From the NCBI GenBank assembly GCA_001897425.1, contig MKSW01000033.1:615445-679444 (forward strand): a stretch of DNA of 64,000 nt. Reading direction: 5' to 3'. The notes beneath the pieces are model-generated. The model was not told the DNA's origin and searched no databases. It saw only the letters and a list, made by a program, of their open reading frames with translations. Source of the stretch: Actinobacteria bacterium 69-20 (GTDB taxonomy: Bacteria > Actinomycetota > Actinomycetes > Mycobacteriales > Nakamurellaceae). Both the position numbers and the translations under genes were made by a program. The first letter of the stretch is position 1. Each line of letters opens with the position of its first letter. Of this stretch, positions 34,048 to 42,081 are shown one piece after another.

Positions 34048-35820
34048 ATGAGCGAAGACACTCCGATCTCCGACGACGCCCGAACTCAGCCGAGCCCTGA
34101 TCAGGGTCCTGATCAGAACGCCGAACAGGGTCCCGACCCGAGCGAGCGCAGCAGCGGCGAGCCTGGCGGCATCGTGCCTAGCAGTGCCGAGCCCAGCAGC
34201 AGCGAGCCCGGCGGCATCGTGCCTAGCAGTGCCGAGCCCAGCGGTGCCGAATCGCCCGAGGATCCGGCCGCTACCGGTTCTCCGGAGCCTTCCTCTGCGC
34301 GCGGGGCCGAGGGCCCTTGGCAGGCCCGCCCCAGCGGCGCCCTCACGTCCGCCGGCGCCTTCGGTGGGGGCACTCCGGCGCCCGCCGACCCGTGGAGCGG
34401 CTCGTCGCCGCGGCCCGCCGGCGGCAGGGACACGGCCGGAACCGCGGGCGGTCCGAGCTGGCCGGCGCCGTCCGCGCACAGATATGGCGACAACCCCTGG
34501 GCCGCGCCCACCGGGCGCCCAGGGGGCACCGGGTTCACCGCCGGGCACGATGCGGGGTACGGCAGAGGTTACGGCAGCTATGGGTCGACACCGCCCGGCG
34601 CGCCCTCGCCGGCGCAGGGTTTCCCCTTCACGCCCTTCCCGCCCCTCGGCGCGCCGGCGTCCGCTACGCATCCGGCGACCACGTCCGACGCGCACGAGAC
34701 CGGCCATGGCCACGGCGGGTCCGTACGGACGGTGCTCATCGCGGTCGCGATCGCCGCCCTCGCGCTCGTCGCCGGGCTCGGCGGCGGCGTGCTCGGCAGC
34801 AGCCTGGCTTCTGACAACACCAGTGGCGGAAGCGGTTCCGCGATCGTGCAACACACGACCGGGCAGTCTGCGTCCGACACGACGCCCGCGCCGGCCGGTT
34901 CTGTGCAGCAGGTGGCGGCCAAGGTGCTGCCGTCTGTGGTGAGCGTGGTCGCCGTCGCCGGCAATTCGCAGAGCGAGGGTTCCGGGATCGTGCTGACCTC
35001 CTCCGGGCTCATCCTGACCAACGAGCACGTGATCGACGGCGCCAGCAAGCTCACCGTGCAGTTCAACGACGGGACGACGGCCAACGCCACGGTGGTGGGC
35101 GCGGACCCGACCGACGACCTCGCGGTGATCAAGGTGTCGGGCATGTCCGGCCTGACCCCCGCGACGCTCGGCTCCTCGTCGAACCTCCAGGTCGGCCAGC
35201 AGGTGGTCGCCGTCGGTTCGCCGCTCGGCCTGTCCGCGACCGTGACCACCGGCATCGTCTCCGCCCTCAATCGGCCGGTGCGCACCTCGCAGGCGCAGAG
35301 TGAACAGGCGCAGGGCACGGTGCTCAATGCGATCCAGACCGATGCCGCGATCAACCCGGGCAACTCCGGCGGGCCGCTCGTCGACATGAACGGCTACGTG
35401 ATCGGGATCAACTCCGCCATCGCGGCGCTGTCCTCCGGGTCCGGCGGCCAGGCGGGCTCGATCGGCGTCGGCTTCGCGATCCCGATCGACCAGGCGCACC
35501 GCATCGCCCAGGAGATCATCGACACCGGGAAGGCCTCGCATGCCGTGCTGGGGGCGAGCGTCACCGACAACGTCGACCAGTCCCGCGGCGTGACGACAGG
35601 CGCGAAGATCGCCGACATCACGCCGAACAGCGGCGCCGCGAAGGCGGGGCTGCAGGCGGGCGACGTGGTCACCAAGGTGGGCGGCACGCTCATCGAGTCG
35701 GCGGACGCCCTGGTCGCGACGATCCGCTCGACCGCGCCGGGGTCGAAGGTCACCGTGACCTACCTGCGCGGCGGGCAACCCGCGACGGTCGACGTGACGC
35801 TCGGGTCCGTCACGAACTGA
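34048..35820 (+). CDS. HtrA-family membrane-anchored serine protease with PDZ domain
   Basis: 590 residues. A long disordered N terminus (Pro/Ser/Gly-rich, containing a duplicated 15-residue block), a membrane helix (~232-255), a trypsin-like domain with catalytic H327 (LTNEHVIDG), D357 (DDLAVIKV) and S440 (NPGNSGGPL), and a C-terminal PDZ domain (~500-590). It degrades or processes misfolded or regulatory envelope proteins outside the membrane. It lies between pknB and the TrpG-like gene, transcribed with pknB but after a terminator-like hairpin. Confidence 0.9.
   Translation: MSEDTPISDDARTQPSPDQGPDQNAEQGPDPSERSSGEPGGIVPSSAEPSSSEPGGIVPSSAEPSGAESPEDPAATGSPEPSSARGAEGPWQARPSGALTSAGAFGGGTPAPADPWSGSSPRPAGGRDTAGTAGGPSWPAPSAHRYGDNPWAAPTGRPGGTGFTAGHDAGYGRGYGSYGSTPPGAPSPAQGFPFTPFPPLGAPASATHPATTSDAHETGHGHGGSVRTVLIAVAIAALALVAGLGGGVLGSSLASDNTSGGSGSAIVQHTTGQSASDTTPAPAGSVQQVAAKVLPSVVSVVAVAGNSQSEGSGIVLTSSGLILTNEHVIDGASKLTVQFNDGTTANATVVGADPTDDLAVIKVSGMSGLTPATLGSSSNLQVGQQVVAVGSPLGLSATVTTGIVSALNRPVRTSQAQSEQAQGTVLNAIQTDAAINPGNSGGPLVDMNGYVIGINSAIAALSSGSGGQAGSIGVGFAIPIDQAHRIAQEIIDTGKASHAVLGASVTDNVDQSRGVTTGAKIADITPNSGAAKAGLQAGDVVTKVGGTLIESADALVATIRSTAPGSKVTVTYLRGGQPATVDVTLGSVTN
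34150..34239 (+). repeat. Two tandem 45-bp units in the HtrA gene
   Basis: Units 34150-34194 and 34195-34239 encode SSGEPGGIVPSSAEP and SSSEPGGIVPSSAEP. They lie in the disordered cytoplasmic part, so copy number can vary without breaking the enzyme. Confidence 0.8.
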
Positions 35821-35848
35821 GGGCGGCGCTGAAGGGCGGGGTGCGTCG

Positions 35849-35866
35849 GGGTCCGCGCAGGGACCC
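35849..35866. terminator. Short hairpin between convergent HtrA and TrpG-like genes
   Basis: GGGTCC (35849-35854) pairs with GGACCC (35861-35866) around GCGCAG. It sits in the 49-base gap between two convergent stops, so it may serve both strands. Confidence 0.4.
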
Positions 35867-35869
35867 GGC

Positions 35870-36523
35870 TCAGACCGCGGACAGGCGGAGCCGCTCGACC
35901 TCGGCCTCCAGAGCGGGGACCAGCCCGAGAGCGGCGTCATACCCGCACTCGCGCAACCAGTTCGCCAACAGTCGGTGACCTCCCTGGGTGAGCACCGACT
36001 CGGGGTGGAACTGCACGCCGACAATGGGGTGCCGAGTATGACGAAGTCCCATGATGGCGCCGTCGACAGTCCTTGCGGTGACCTCGATCTCGTCCGGAAG
36101 TGTGCCGTCCACCACGGCGAGGGAGTGGTACCTGGTCGCGGTGAAGGGGTCCGGCAGCCCGTCGAAGAGCGGCGACGAATCGTGCCCCACCTGCGAGGTG
36201 CGCCCGTGCATCAGCTCGGCGGCGCGGTCCACGACTCCGCCGTAGACCTCGGCGATCGCCTGATGCCCGAGACACACGCCGAGCACAGGGGTCTCGGTCT
36301 CGGCGGCCCAGCGGATGAGCGGCTCGGTGATGCCGGCATCCGCCGGGACGCCCGGGCCGGGCGAGAGCAGCACGCCGTCCGGAGCCTCGGCCGCCACCTC
36401 GTCAACGGTGACGGCATCGTTGCGCCACACCCGGCACTCGGCGCCGAGCTGCTGCAGGTACTGCACCAGGTTGTAGACGAACGAGTCGTAGTTGTCGATC
36501 ACCACAATGCGAGCCACGGGCAC
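35870..36523 (-). CDS. trpG: Glutamine amidotransferase, anthranilate/aminodeoxychorismate synthase component II
   Basis: 217 residues. Class I amidotransferase with the start IVVIDNYDSFVYNLVQYL, LLSPGPGVP, nucleophile cysteine in PVLGVCLGHQAI, and the histidine-glutamate pair in GVQFHPESVLT. It supplies ammonia from glutamine to chorismate for anthranilate (TrpG) or aminodeoxychorismate (PabA); sequence alone does not separate the two. The synthase subunit is not in the window. Its extreme C terminus (CGYDAALGLV) carries an inverted copy of the dispersed motif. Confidence 0.9.
   Translation of the reverse strand: MPVARIVVIDNYDSFVYNLVQYLQQLGAECRVWRNDAVTVDEVAAEAPDGVLLSPGPGVPADAGITEPLIRWAAETETPVLGVCLGHQAIAEVYGGVVDRAAELMHGRTSQVGHDSSPLFDGLPDPFTATRYHSLAVVDGTLPDEIEVTARTVDGAIMGLRHTRHPIVGVQFHPESVLTQGGHRLLANWLRECGYDAALGLVPALEAEVERLRLSAV
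35923..35941 (-). repeat. Dispersed motif copy 5, in the trpG C-terminal tail
   Basis: The complement reads TATGACGCCGCTCTCGGGC, two changes from the consensus, and encodes YDAALG near the end of the protein. Confidence 0.45.
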
Positions 36524-36586
36524 CAGCCTTCCACATGCCGGTCGGCGCGCCGGATCGGCCGGTCGAAGCGGCGGCAGATCAAACCC

Positions 36587-36745
36587 TCAGCCCGTCGAGC
36601 CGCCCGAATCGATCGGCAGCATCGGCTCCACCCACGGGAAGACCACGAAGAACAGCAGCGCCACCACCGCCGCGATCAGCACCACCACCTGCAGCAGGCG
36701 CAGGCCGAGCGGCCCCGGCAGGTGCCGCCAGATCCATCCGTACAC
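36587..36745 (-). CDS. Small single-helix membrane protein (52 aa)
   Basis: Starts at GTG 36745, one base after the sortase stop, and ends at TGA 36587. The peptide is MYGWIWRHLPGPLGL..., then a hydrophobic helix (LQVVVLIAAVVALLFFVVFPW) and a short polar end. I recall small proteins with this MYGWIWR start at the same place in other actinobacteria, next to the sortase. Role unknown; probably membrane-located and co-expressed with the sortase. Too short for most gene callers. Confidence 0.7.
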   Translation of the reverse strand: MYGWIWRHLPGPLGLRLLQVVVLIAAVVALLFFVVFPWVEPMLPIDSGGSTG

Positions 36746-36746
36746 G

Positions 36747-38039
36747 TCAGCTCGTCTCCTGCAGCTCGGGCGGCGTGAACCCGTCCGCCTTCGGGTACGA
36801 CTTGACCAGGATCCCGTGGATGATCATGCGCTGCCGGTCGGAGAACTTCGGGTGACAGGTGGTCAGCGTGATGAGCGCCTCGGCATTCTTCGGGACGACG
36901 CGGCTGTCCACATGCGGCACCGGATAGATCTGCCGGATGTCGGTGGGCGTCGTGATCTCCCGACCGTAGACTCCGCGATACTGGCCGGTCTGCACGTCGA
37001 CCCCGGCACAGTGCGCGTGCGCGGTGGTCGCCCAGCTCGCGACCTCGTCCTGCATCGGCAACACGCGGTAGACGTACCAGTCGTCGCGGGTCTCGATCAC
37101 GATCGCATCGCACGAGTTCAACAAGCCCAGGTCGTCGAACGGCGCACCCTTGTTCACCCGGTGCCCAGCCAGCGCGAAATTGCCAGGCTGGCCGGGGTAC
37201 TGCGTCATCGGATCGTTGTAATGCCCGGGACCCGAGTACAGATCGGCCTGGGTCGTCCCCTCCACGATGGTGAACATGAAGTCCGGCCCGAAGCTCGGGA
37301 CGTACAGCTTCGCGAAGCCCGTGCCCTCGGTCGTGTTGTATTGCAGGGTCCGCTGGCCAGGGTCCAGGACGGGGCCCGCCGCCGTCGTCACCACCACGCC
37401 CCCGGATTCGGTGACCACGGCCGGGTCGCCGGGCGCCGTCACCGTGTCACTCTGCCGGGCCCACTGCTTGTCCAGCGCCTGGGTCGCCGCGGCCTGTTTC
37501 TGCTCGCCGAACAGGTTCGTGATCCACAGTTCGTAGACCACGAACAGCAGCACCACCAGACCCGCCGTGATCAACACTTGCCCGATGCCGCGGACGGTGG
37601 CGCGCAACGGGTCTCGTGGCGGACGCGCGCCGCCCGCCACGGTCCGGCGGCGACGGCCCGGCCCGGCCATCGCCGGTTCGCCTAGTGCCGTCGTGGGTTC
37701 GGCATCAGGCTCGGCCCCGGCTCCGGCAAGGCTTTCGACGTCGCGTTCCGTATCCGCCGGGGTATCGAGGATGACGCTGTTCTCGGCTTCAGCCGTTCCG
37801 GACGGGTCCGGCCTCTGAGCGTCGTCATGGGCGGTCTCCGCGTCGACAGGCATGTCCACGCCGCTCTCGGCAGCGCTCTCAGGAGTGCTGTCAGCGCCGC
37901 CGCCCACTGTGTCTTCATCCCCGGCTCCGCCGGCTGTGCCTTCCTCCCCGGCTCCGCCGCCCAAGGGAGGCTGCTGGTTGTCGTCGCTGCGGCCGTTCGA
38001 GCGATGTCGCCCGCCGCCGGTGACGCCTGAACCGCTCAC
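36747..38039 (-). CDS. Class E sortase
   Basis: 430 residues from GTG 38039. About 150 residues of acidic/Gly-rich disordered N terminus precede a membrane helix (GQVLITAGLVVLLFVVYELWI) and the sortase domain. Active-site features: the histidine in NFALAGHRVNKG, the cysteine in LTTCHPKFSDRQR and the arginine that follows. Class E enzymes of actinobacteria attach surface proteins, usually with LAXTG signals, to the wall. A dispersed-motif copy (37770) encodes ENSVI in the N-terminal part. It forms a unit with the small membrane protein and the TrpG-like gene. Confidence 0.88.
   Translation of the reverse strand: MSGSGVTGGGRHRSNGRSDDNQQPPLGGGAGEEGTAGGAGDEDTVGGGADSTPESAAESGVDMPVDAETAHDDAQRPDPSGTAEAENSVILDTPADTERDVESLAGAGAEPDAEPTTALGEPAMAGPGRRRRTVAGGARPPRDPLRATVRGIGQVLITAGLVVLLFVVYELWITNLFGEQKQAAATQALDKQWARQSDTVTAPGDPAVVTESGGVVVTTAAGPVLDPGQRTLQYNTTEGTGFAKLYVPSFGPDFMFTIVEGTTQADLYSGPGHYNDPMTQYPGQPGNFALAGHRVNKGAPFDDLGLLNSCDAIVIETRDDWYVYRVLPMQDEVASWATTAHAHCAGVDVQTGQYRGVYGREITTPTDIRQIYPVPHVDSRVVPKNAEALITLTTCHPKFSDRQRMIIHGILVKSYPKADGFTPPELQETS
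37770..37788 (+). repeat. Dispersed motif copy 6 (GATGACGCTGTTCTCGGCT), in the sortase N terminus
   Basis: Antisense to the gene; coding strand gives ENSVI in the disordered leader. Core intact. Confidence 0.6.
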
Positions 38040-38185
38040 CTACACCCGACCTCCGACTATCATGGACACTTTGCGGTGGCATCCGAGGCGATGCCGACAC
38101 CGTAGGCTACTCGGTGGAGATATCCGCGCAGGTCGCAGGCGGCCGTCGTGGACTGTATTCGCTCATCCGCAGTTCGGAGGATCAC

Positions 38186-38467
38186 GTGCCCAAGTCGAAG
38201 GTCCGTAAGAAGCCACAGAATCAGGCTTCCCGGTCGGCGGCGGCGGCCGCTGCCGCGGCGGCCCCGCGCGCGAGGGTCGCCGGCCCATCCAGCCAGGTGT
38301 ACGTCGGGATCATGGTCGGCTTGATGCTGCTCGGCCTGGCGTGGTTGGTCGCGTACTACCTATGGCCTCACTCGATCCCGGGAATGTCGAGCCTGGGCAA
38401 CTGGAACTTCGGCGTCGGATTCGTTCTGATGATCGCCGGCCTCGTCATGACGATGCGCTGGCGCTGA
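38186..38467 (+). CDS. crgA: CrgA: cell-division membrane protein
   Basis: 93 residues: MPKSKVRKK start, an Ala-rich stretch, then two membrane helices (YVGIMVGLMLLGLAWLVAYYLW and FGVGFVLMIAGLVMTM) and the family ending MRWR. CrgA links FtsZ, FtsQ and penicillin-binding proteins at the septum in actinobacteria. GTG 38186 has CGGAGG five bases upstream. It is divergent from the sortase, leaving a ~146-base shared promoter region. Confidence 0.93.
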   Translation: MPKSKVRKKPQNQASRSAAAAAAAAAPRARVAGPSSQVYVGIMVGLMLLGLAWLVAYYLWPHSIPGMSSLGNWNFGVGFVLMIAGLVMTMRWR

Positions 38468-38531
38468 GCATCTCGACCGCGGCACCACCGGGCCCCACCG
38501 CCGAACTACACGTGTGTCATTCCATCCCCAC

Positions 38532-38553
38532 TGGGGATAACTACTGTGGATAA
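38532..38553 (-). promoter_or_regulatory. Two DnaA-box-like 9-mers
   Basis: On the minus strand, TTATCCACA (38545-38553, a perfect consensus) and TTATCCCCA (38532-38540), same orientation, 13 bases apart. They overlap the ribosome-binding region and GTG start of the PH-like gene. Only two boxes, so not an origin; they could titrate DnaA or give cell-cycle control. Confidence 0.45.
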
Positions 38554-39082
38554 CTCACCCGGGGACGGCACTCCGAGCCCGTCAGCGGACCGCGACGGGC
38601 CCTCGCACGTCTGGGGCCCGGACCCGCGGTTGCGCTGGATCCTGCTGACGTGCACGGTGGCTGCCGTGATCTGGCGCATCCTCGACAGCGACCCGGAGAA
38701 TCGGCTGGTCGCCGTGGTGCTCGCCGTCGTGTGCGCGGTCGTCGTGCTGCTGCTGATCCGGATGCGCGTCCGGCTGCGCGCCGACGCCGAGGGGATCGTG
38801 GTGGCCGGGCCGCTGCACTCGCGCCGGATCGCCTGGGCCGACATCGACACGATCTCCACACCCCGGCGCGGCCGATTCGGCAGGCATGCGGCCTGGCTGG
38901 AGTTGGAGATCCGGATGGACGCCGACGTCTCCACAGCGGTTGGTGACGATGCCGCGATCGGGGATCCGGGCTCGACGCCGTCCGACCGGCCGGATACCGA
39001 GCTCATGACCTTCGGCGCGTTCGACCTCGGCACCGACCCGGCGAAGGTCGGCCGCGCGCTGCTCCGCCTGCGGCGGGGCTGA
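38546..39082 (+). CDS. PH-like domain membrane protein (Rv0010c-like)
   Basis: 178 residues from GTG 38546. Two adjacent membrane helices (WILLTCTVAAVIWRIL and LVAVVLAVVCAVVVLLLIRM) followed by a small bacterial PH-like domain (VRLRADAEGIVVAGPLHSRRIAWADIDTI ... GRFGRHAAWLELEI). It corresponds by position and layout to Rv0010c, next to crgA in mycobacteria. Function not established. Convergent with the rhomboid gene, 7 bases apart. Confidence 0.82.
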   Translation: MDNSPGDGTPSPSADRDGPSHVWGPDPRLRWILLTCTVAAVIWRILDSDPENRLVAVVLAVVCAVVVLLLIRMRVRLRADAEGIVVAGPLHSRRIAWADIDTISTPRRGRFGRHAAWLELEIRMDADVSTAVGDDAAIGDPGSTPSDRPDTELMTFGAFDLGTDPAKVGRALLRLRRG

Positions 39083-39089
39083 GTGCGGT

Positions 39090-40046
39090 CTAGCTCGGCG
39101 GGATACAGGACACGTCCGGCCGGGTCGTGTTGAAGCAGACCCAGTGCCCGAGCGACAGGTCCTTCGCCACGATCACCGCCGCCAACGCGACGAACACCAC
39201 CACGCACGTCCCGATCTGCCAGTTCGTGCGCGACGCCGCCGGCGCATAGACCATCGCCGCGCCCACCAGCGTGCCGACCACCAGACCGCCGACATGCGCC
39301 TGCCAGGAGATGCCGGGGATCGCGAACGTGGCGATCACATTGATCGCGATGATGATCCCCGCCTGACGCAGGTCCAGCTTCAGGCGCTTGAGCGTCACCA
39401 GCAGCGCGCCCATCAGGCCGAAGATCGCCCCCGACGCACCCGCGGCGGAGCTCGTCACCCCCGCGAACAGCATGATCGACGCCGAGCCGCCGAGCAGCGA
39501 GAGCAGGTACAGCGCAAGGTATCTCCACGCGCCGAGCACCCGCTCCAGGCCCAGCCCGATGAAGTACAGCGCCAGCATGTTCAGCACGATGTGCGTCACC
39601 GACAGGTGCAGGAACCCGCTCGAAACAACGCGCCACCACTCGCCGCCGGCCACCAGCATCGGCACCAGCAGCGAACCGTTGAAGATGCTCGATCCGCGGA
39701 AGTCGGACAGCGAACCGGCCTGCGCCGCGACGGCCAGGAACACCAGCACGTTCAGGCCGATGAGCGCGTACGTGATCCGCGGCTGCGCCCCGTGTTTCGC
39801 CCCGGCGATGGTGCGCGCCACCGCGACGCGCGCCGCCGGTCGCGACTCGGCCACGCAGGCGCGGCAGTGGAAGCCGACCGACGCGGGCGTCAGGCAGGAG
39901 GGGCACGCCGGCCGCCCGCACCGCGAGCAGCGCAGGTTCGTCGGCCGGTCCGGGTGCCAGGTGCACACCATCGGCGGCATGCCCCCGGTCTGCGGCCCAT
40001 AGGGGCCCGTCGGTCCGGACGGGCCTTGCGGCGGATACATCGTCAT
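39090..40046 (-). CDS. Rhomboid-family intramembrane serine protease with N-terminal zinc finger
   Basis: 318 residues. The N-terminal ~70 residues hold a B-box-like cysteine/histidine cluster (VCTWHPDRPTNLRCSRCGRPACPSCL, HCRAC; around 39835-39970). Six or seven helices follow, with HLSVTHIVLNMLALYFIG, the catalytic serine in GASGAIFG and the histidine in QAHVGGLVVG. It cleaves membrane proteins within the bilayer. Located between the PH-like gene and the cyclophilin, the usual actinobacterial order. Confidence 0.93.
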   Translation of the reverse strand: MTMYPPQGPSGPTGPYGPQTGGMPPMVCTWHPDRPTNLRCSRCGRPACPSCLTPASVGFHCRACVAESRPAARVAVARTIAGAKHGAQPRITYALIGLNVLVFLAVAAQAGSLSDFRGSSIFNGSLLVPMLVAGGEWWRVVSSGFLHLSVTHIVLNMLALYFIGLGLERVLGAWRYLALYLLSLLGGSASIMLFAGVTSSAAGASGAIFGLMGALLVTLKRLKLDLRQAGIIIAINVIATFAIPGISWQAHVGGLVVGTLVGAAMVYAPAASRTNWQIGTCVVVFVALAAVIVAKDLSLGHWVCFNTTRPDVSCIPPS

Positions 40047-40087
40047 AGGCGGTTATCCCTGGTATCCGTGGTGCCTGGTTTCCCTGA

Positions 40088-40106
40088 TATGACGAGGTTC
40101 TCGCCG
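40088..40106 (+). repeat. Dispersed motif copy 7, variant, between rhomboid and cyclophilin genes
   Basis: TATGACGAGGTTCTCGCCG, intergenic, three or four changes from the consensus; kept because the flanking bases still match. Confidence 0.35.
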
Positions 40107-40123
40107 GTGCGCGCTCGGCGAGC

Positions 40124-40690
<567 letters not shown>

Positions 40691-40731
40691 CCTGCCATGC
40701 GGGCTTCGGCGGCACCTCCGCCGAGTCACAG

Positions 40732-41871
40732 TCACGCGTACCGCTGCGCGATGAGCTTCGCCACCCTGTCCCGCGGCAACGCGGGAGTGCGATTGCCTTC
40801 CCGGCCGACCATGTCCTCGTTGGCTACGAGTGCGTTGGCGACGGACTCCTCCACCGCCTGCACCACCGCCTCGTAGAACGGATCGAGGAAGCCGAACGGA
40901 ATGAAGCGCAATTGGTCGTAGTGTCCCGGCGAAGCGCCGTAGAAGGCGCTCAGGCCCGGCGTGATGGACTTCGGATTCGCCGTGGAGAACGCGAGGAACA
41001 GATCCCCCGAGAAGTGCGATCCGGCGGTGCCGGTGCGCGCCAGCCCGAGCGTCACGCGCCGGGCGAATGCGGCGCACTCGGCGGCGATGAGCGGTGCATC
41101 CGTCGCGATGACGGCGATGCAGGAGCCCGATCCCGGCGGGGCGGGCGACCACGCGGACATTGGATTGTCGTCCGCGAGCTCGCGCCCGAGCGGAACGCCC
41201 GCCAGGTTCAATTCCGCTCGGGCGCCGAAGTTGCATTGCAGGAAGGCGCCCACCGTGTAGGTGGTTCCGGCGTAGTCGACCAGGCGCGAGGCCGTTCCGG
41301 ACCCGCCTTTGAACTCGTAGCAGTTCATGCCGGTGCCGCCGCCGACGGAGCCCTCGTCGATCGGTCCGGATGCCGCCGCCTCCAACGCGGCGACCGCGGA
41401 TTCCTCCGTCACGTGGTGCCCGTTGATGTCGTTGAGATAGCCGTCCCAGGTCTCGCCGGCCACCGGCAGCAGCCACGCGTTCGCGAGCATCGGCTGGTGC
41501 TTGACGGTCCACGCCACGATGCCGGCGTGCGCCACGCCGACCGCGTGGGTATTCGTGATGGCGACCGGCCCGCTGAAGCTACCGGCCTCCCGGATCCACG
41601 AGGTACCGGTCATCTCGCCGTTACCGTTCTGCGAGTGGTAGCCCGCGGCCACCGGATCGCCCGCACCGTTCTTGCCGCGCGGATGGATGCCCGTCACCCC
41701 GGTGCGCACGGCATCACCCTCGATCAGCGTGGTGTAGCCGACCTCCACACCGGGCACGTCGGTGATCGCATTCCACCGGCCCGGCGTCCCGCCGAAGGGG
41801 ATCCCGAGCGATCTGGCACGCGGCTTGCCCGACGGCGTCGTTAGCTGCGGATCATTCTGCATGGGCGTCAT
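40732..41871 (-). CDS. P1-family (DmpA/S58) aminopeptidase-like hydrolase
   Basis: 379 residues from ATG 41871, with AAGGAGG nine bases upstream. It follows the DmpA/P1 family of self-processing N-terminal-nucleophile hydrolases: AITDVPGVEVGYTTL at the start, AITNTHAVGVAHAGI, GSVGGGTGMNCYEFKGGSGTASR, and the Gly-Ser autocleavage site in GSGSCIAVIATDAPL, which would expose the catalytic serine. Likely substrates are small peptides or amides, including beta-peptides and D-amino acid amides. It lies ~210 bases from the end of the eCIS-core protein gene. Confidence 0.87.
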   Translation of the reverse strand: MTPMQNDPQLTTPSGKPRARSLGIPFGGTPGRWNAITDVPGVEVGYTTLIEGDAVRTGVTGIHPRGKNGAGDPVAAGYHSQNGNGEMTGTSWIREAGSFSGPVAITNTHAVGVAHAGIVAWTVKHQPMLANAWLLPVAGETWDGYLNDINGHHVTEESAVAALEAAASGPIDEGSVGGGTGMNCYEFKGGSGTASRLVDYAGTTYTVGAFLQCNFGARAELNLAGVPLGRELADDNPMSAWSPAPPGSGSCIAVIATDAPLIAAECAAFARRVTLGLARTGTAGSHFSGDLFLAFSTANPKSITPGLSAFYGASPGHYDQLRFIPFGFLDPFYEAVVQAVEESVANALVANEDMVGREGNRTPALPRDRVAKLIAQRYA

Positions 41872-42081
41872 CGGCGACCGCCTCCTTCCGATTCCGCACG
41901 GTGTTCTTCTTGTCCACCGGCGCCCCGGCGTATTGGCCAGCGGCGTGTACGTCGAGGAACGCCTGGTGAGGGTGGCGACGGGGGCGGGATCGAGGTCGTG
42001 GTTCCGCAGCACTGCGGCGAAAGTCGCCCGCACGCCGGGGCATGTCAGTCGGAGTATCCCAGGCACTGCGTCGACGAGCCC

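Noticed and set aside
31602..34061. 819-codon open frame on the minus strand opposite pknB
   Set aside because: It mirrors a high-GC gene; the translation is Arg/His/Val-rich with no family, while the plus strand is an unmistakable PknB. The same applies to 33991-36024, 47678-50260, 26749-28356, 55367-56977 and other long antisense frames.
38528..38560. Replication origin
   Set aside because: Only two DnaA-box-like sites, no AT-rich unwinding region and no dnaA/dnaN nearby.
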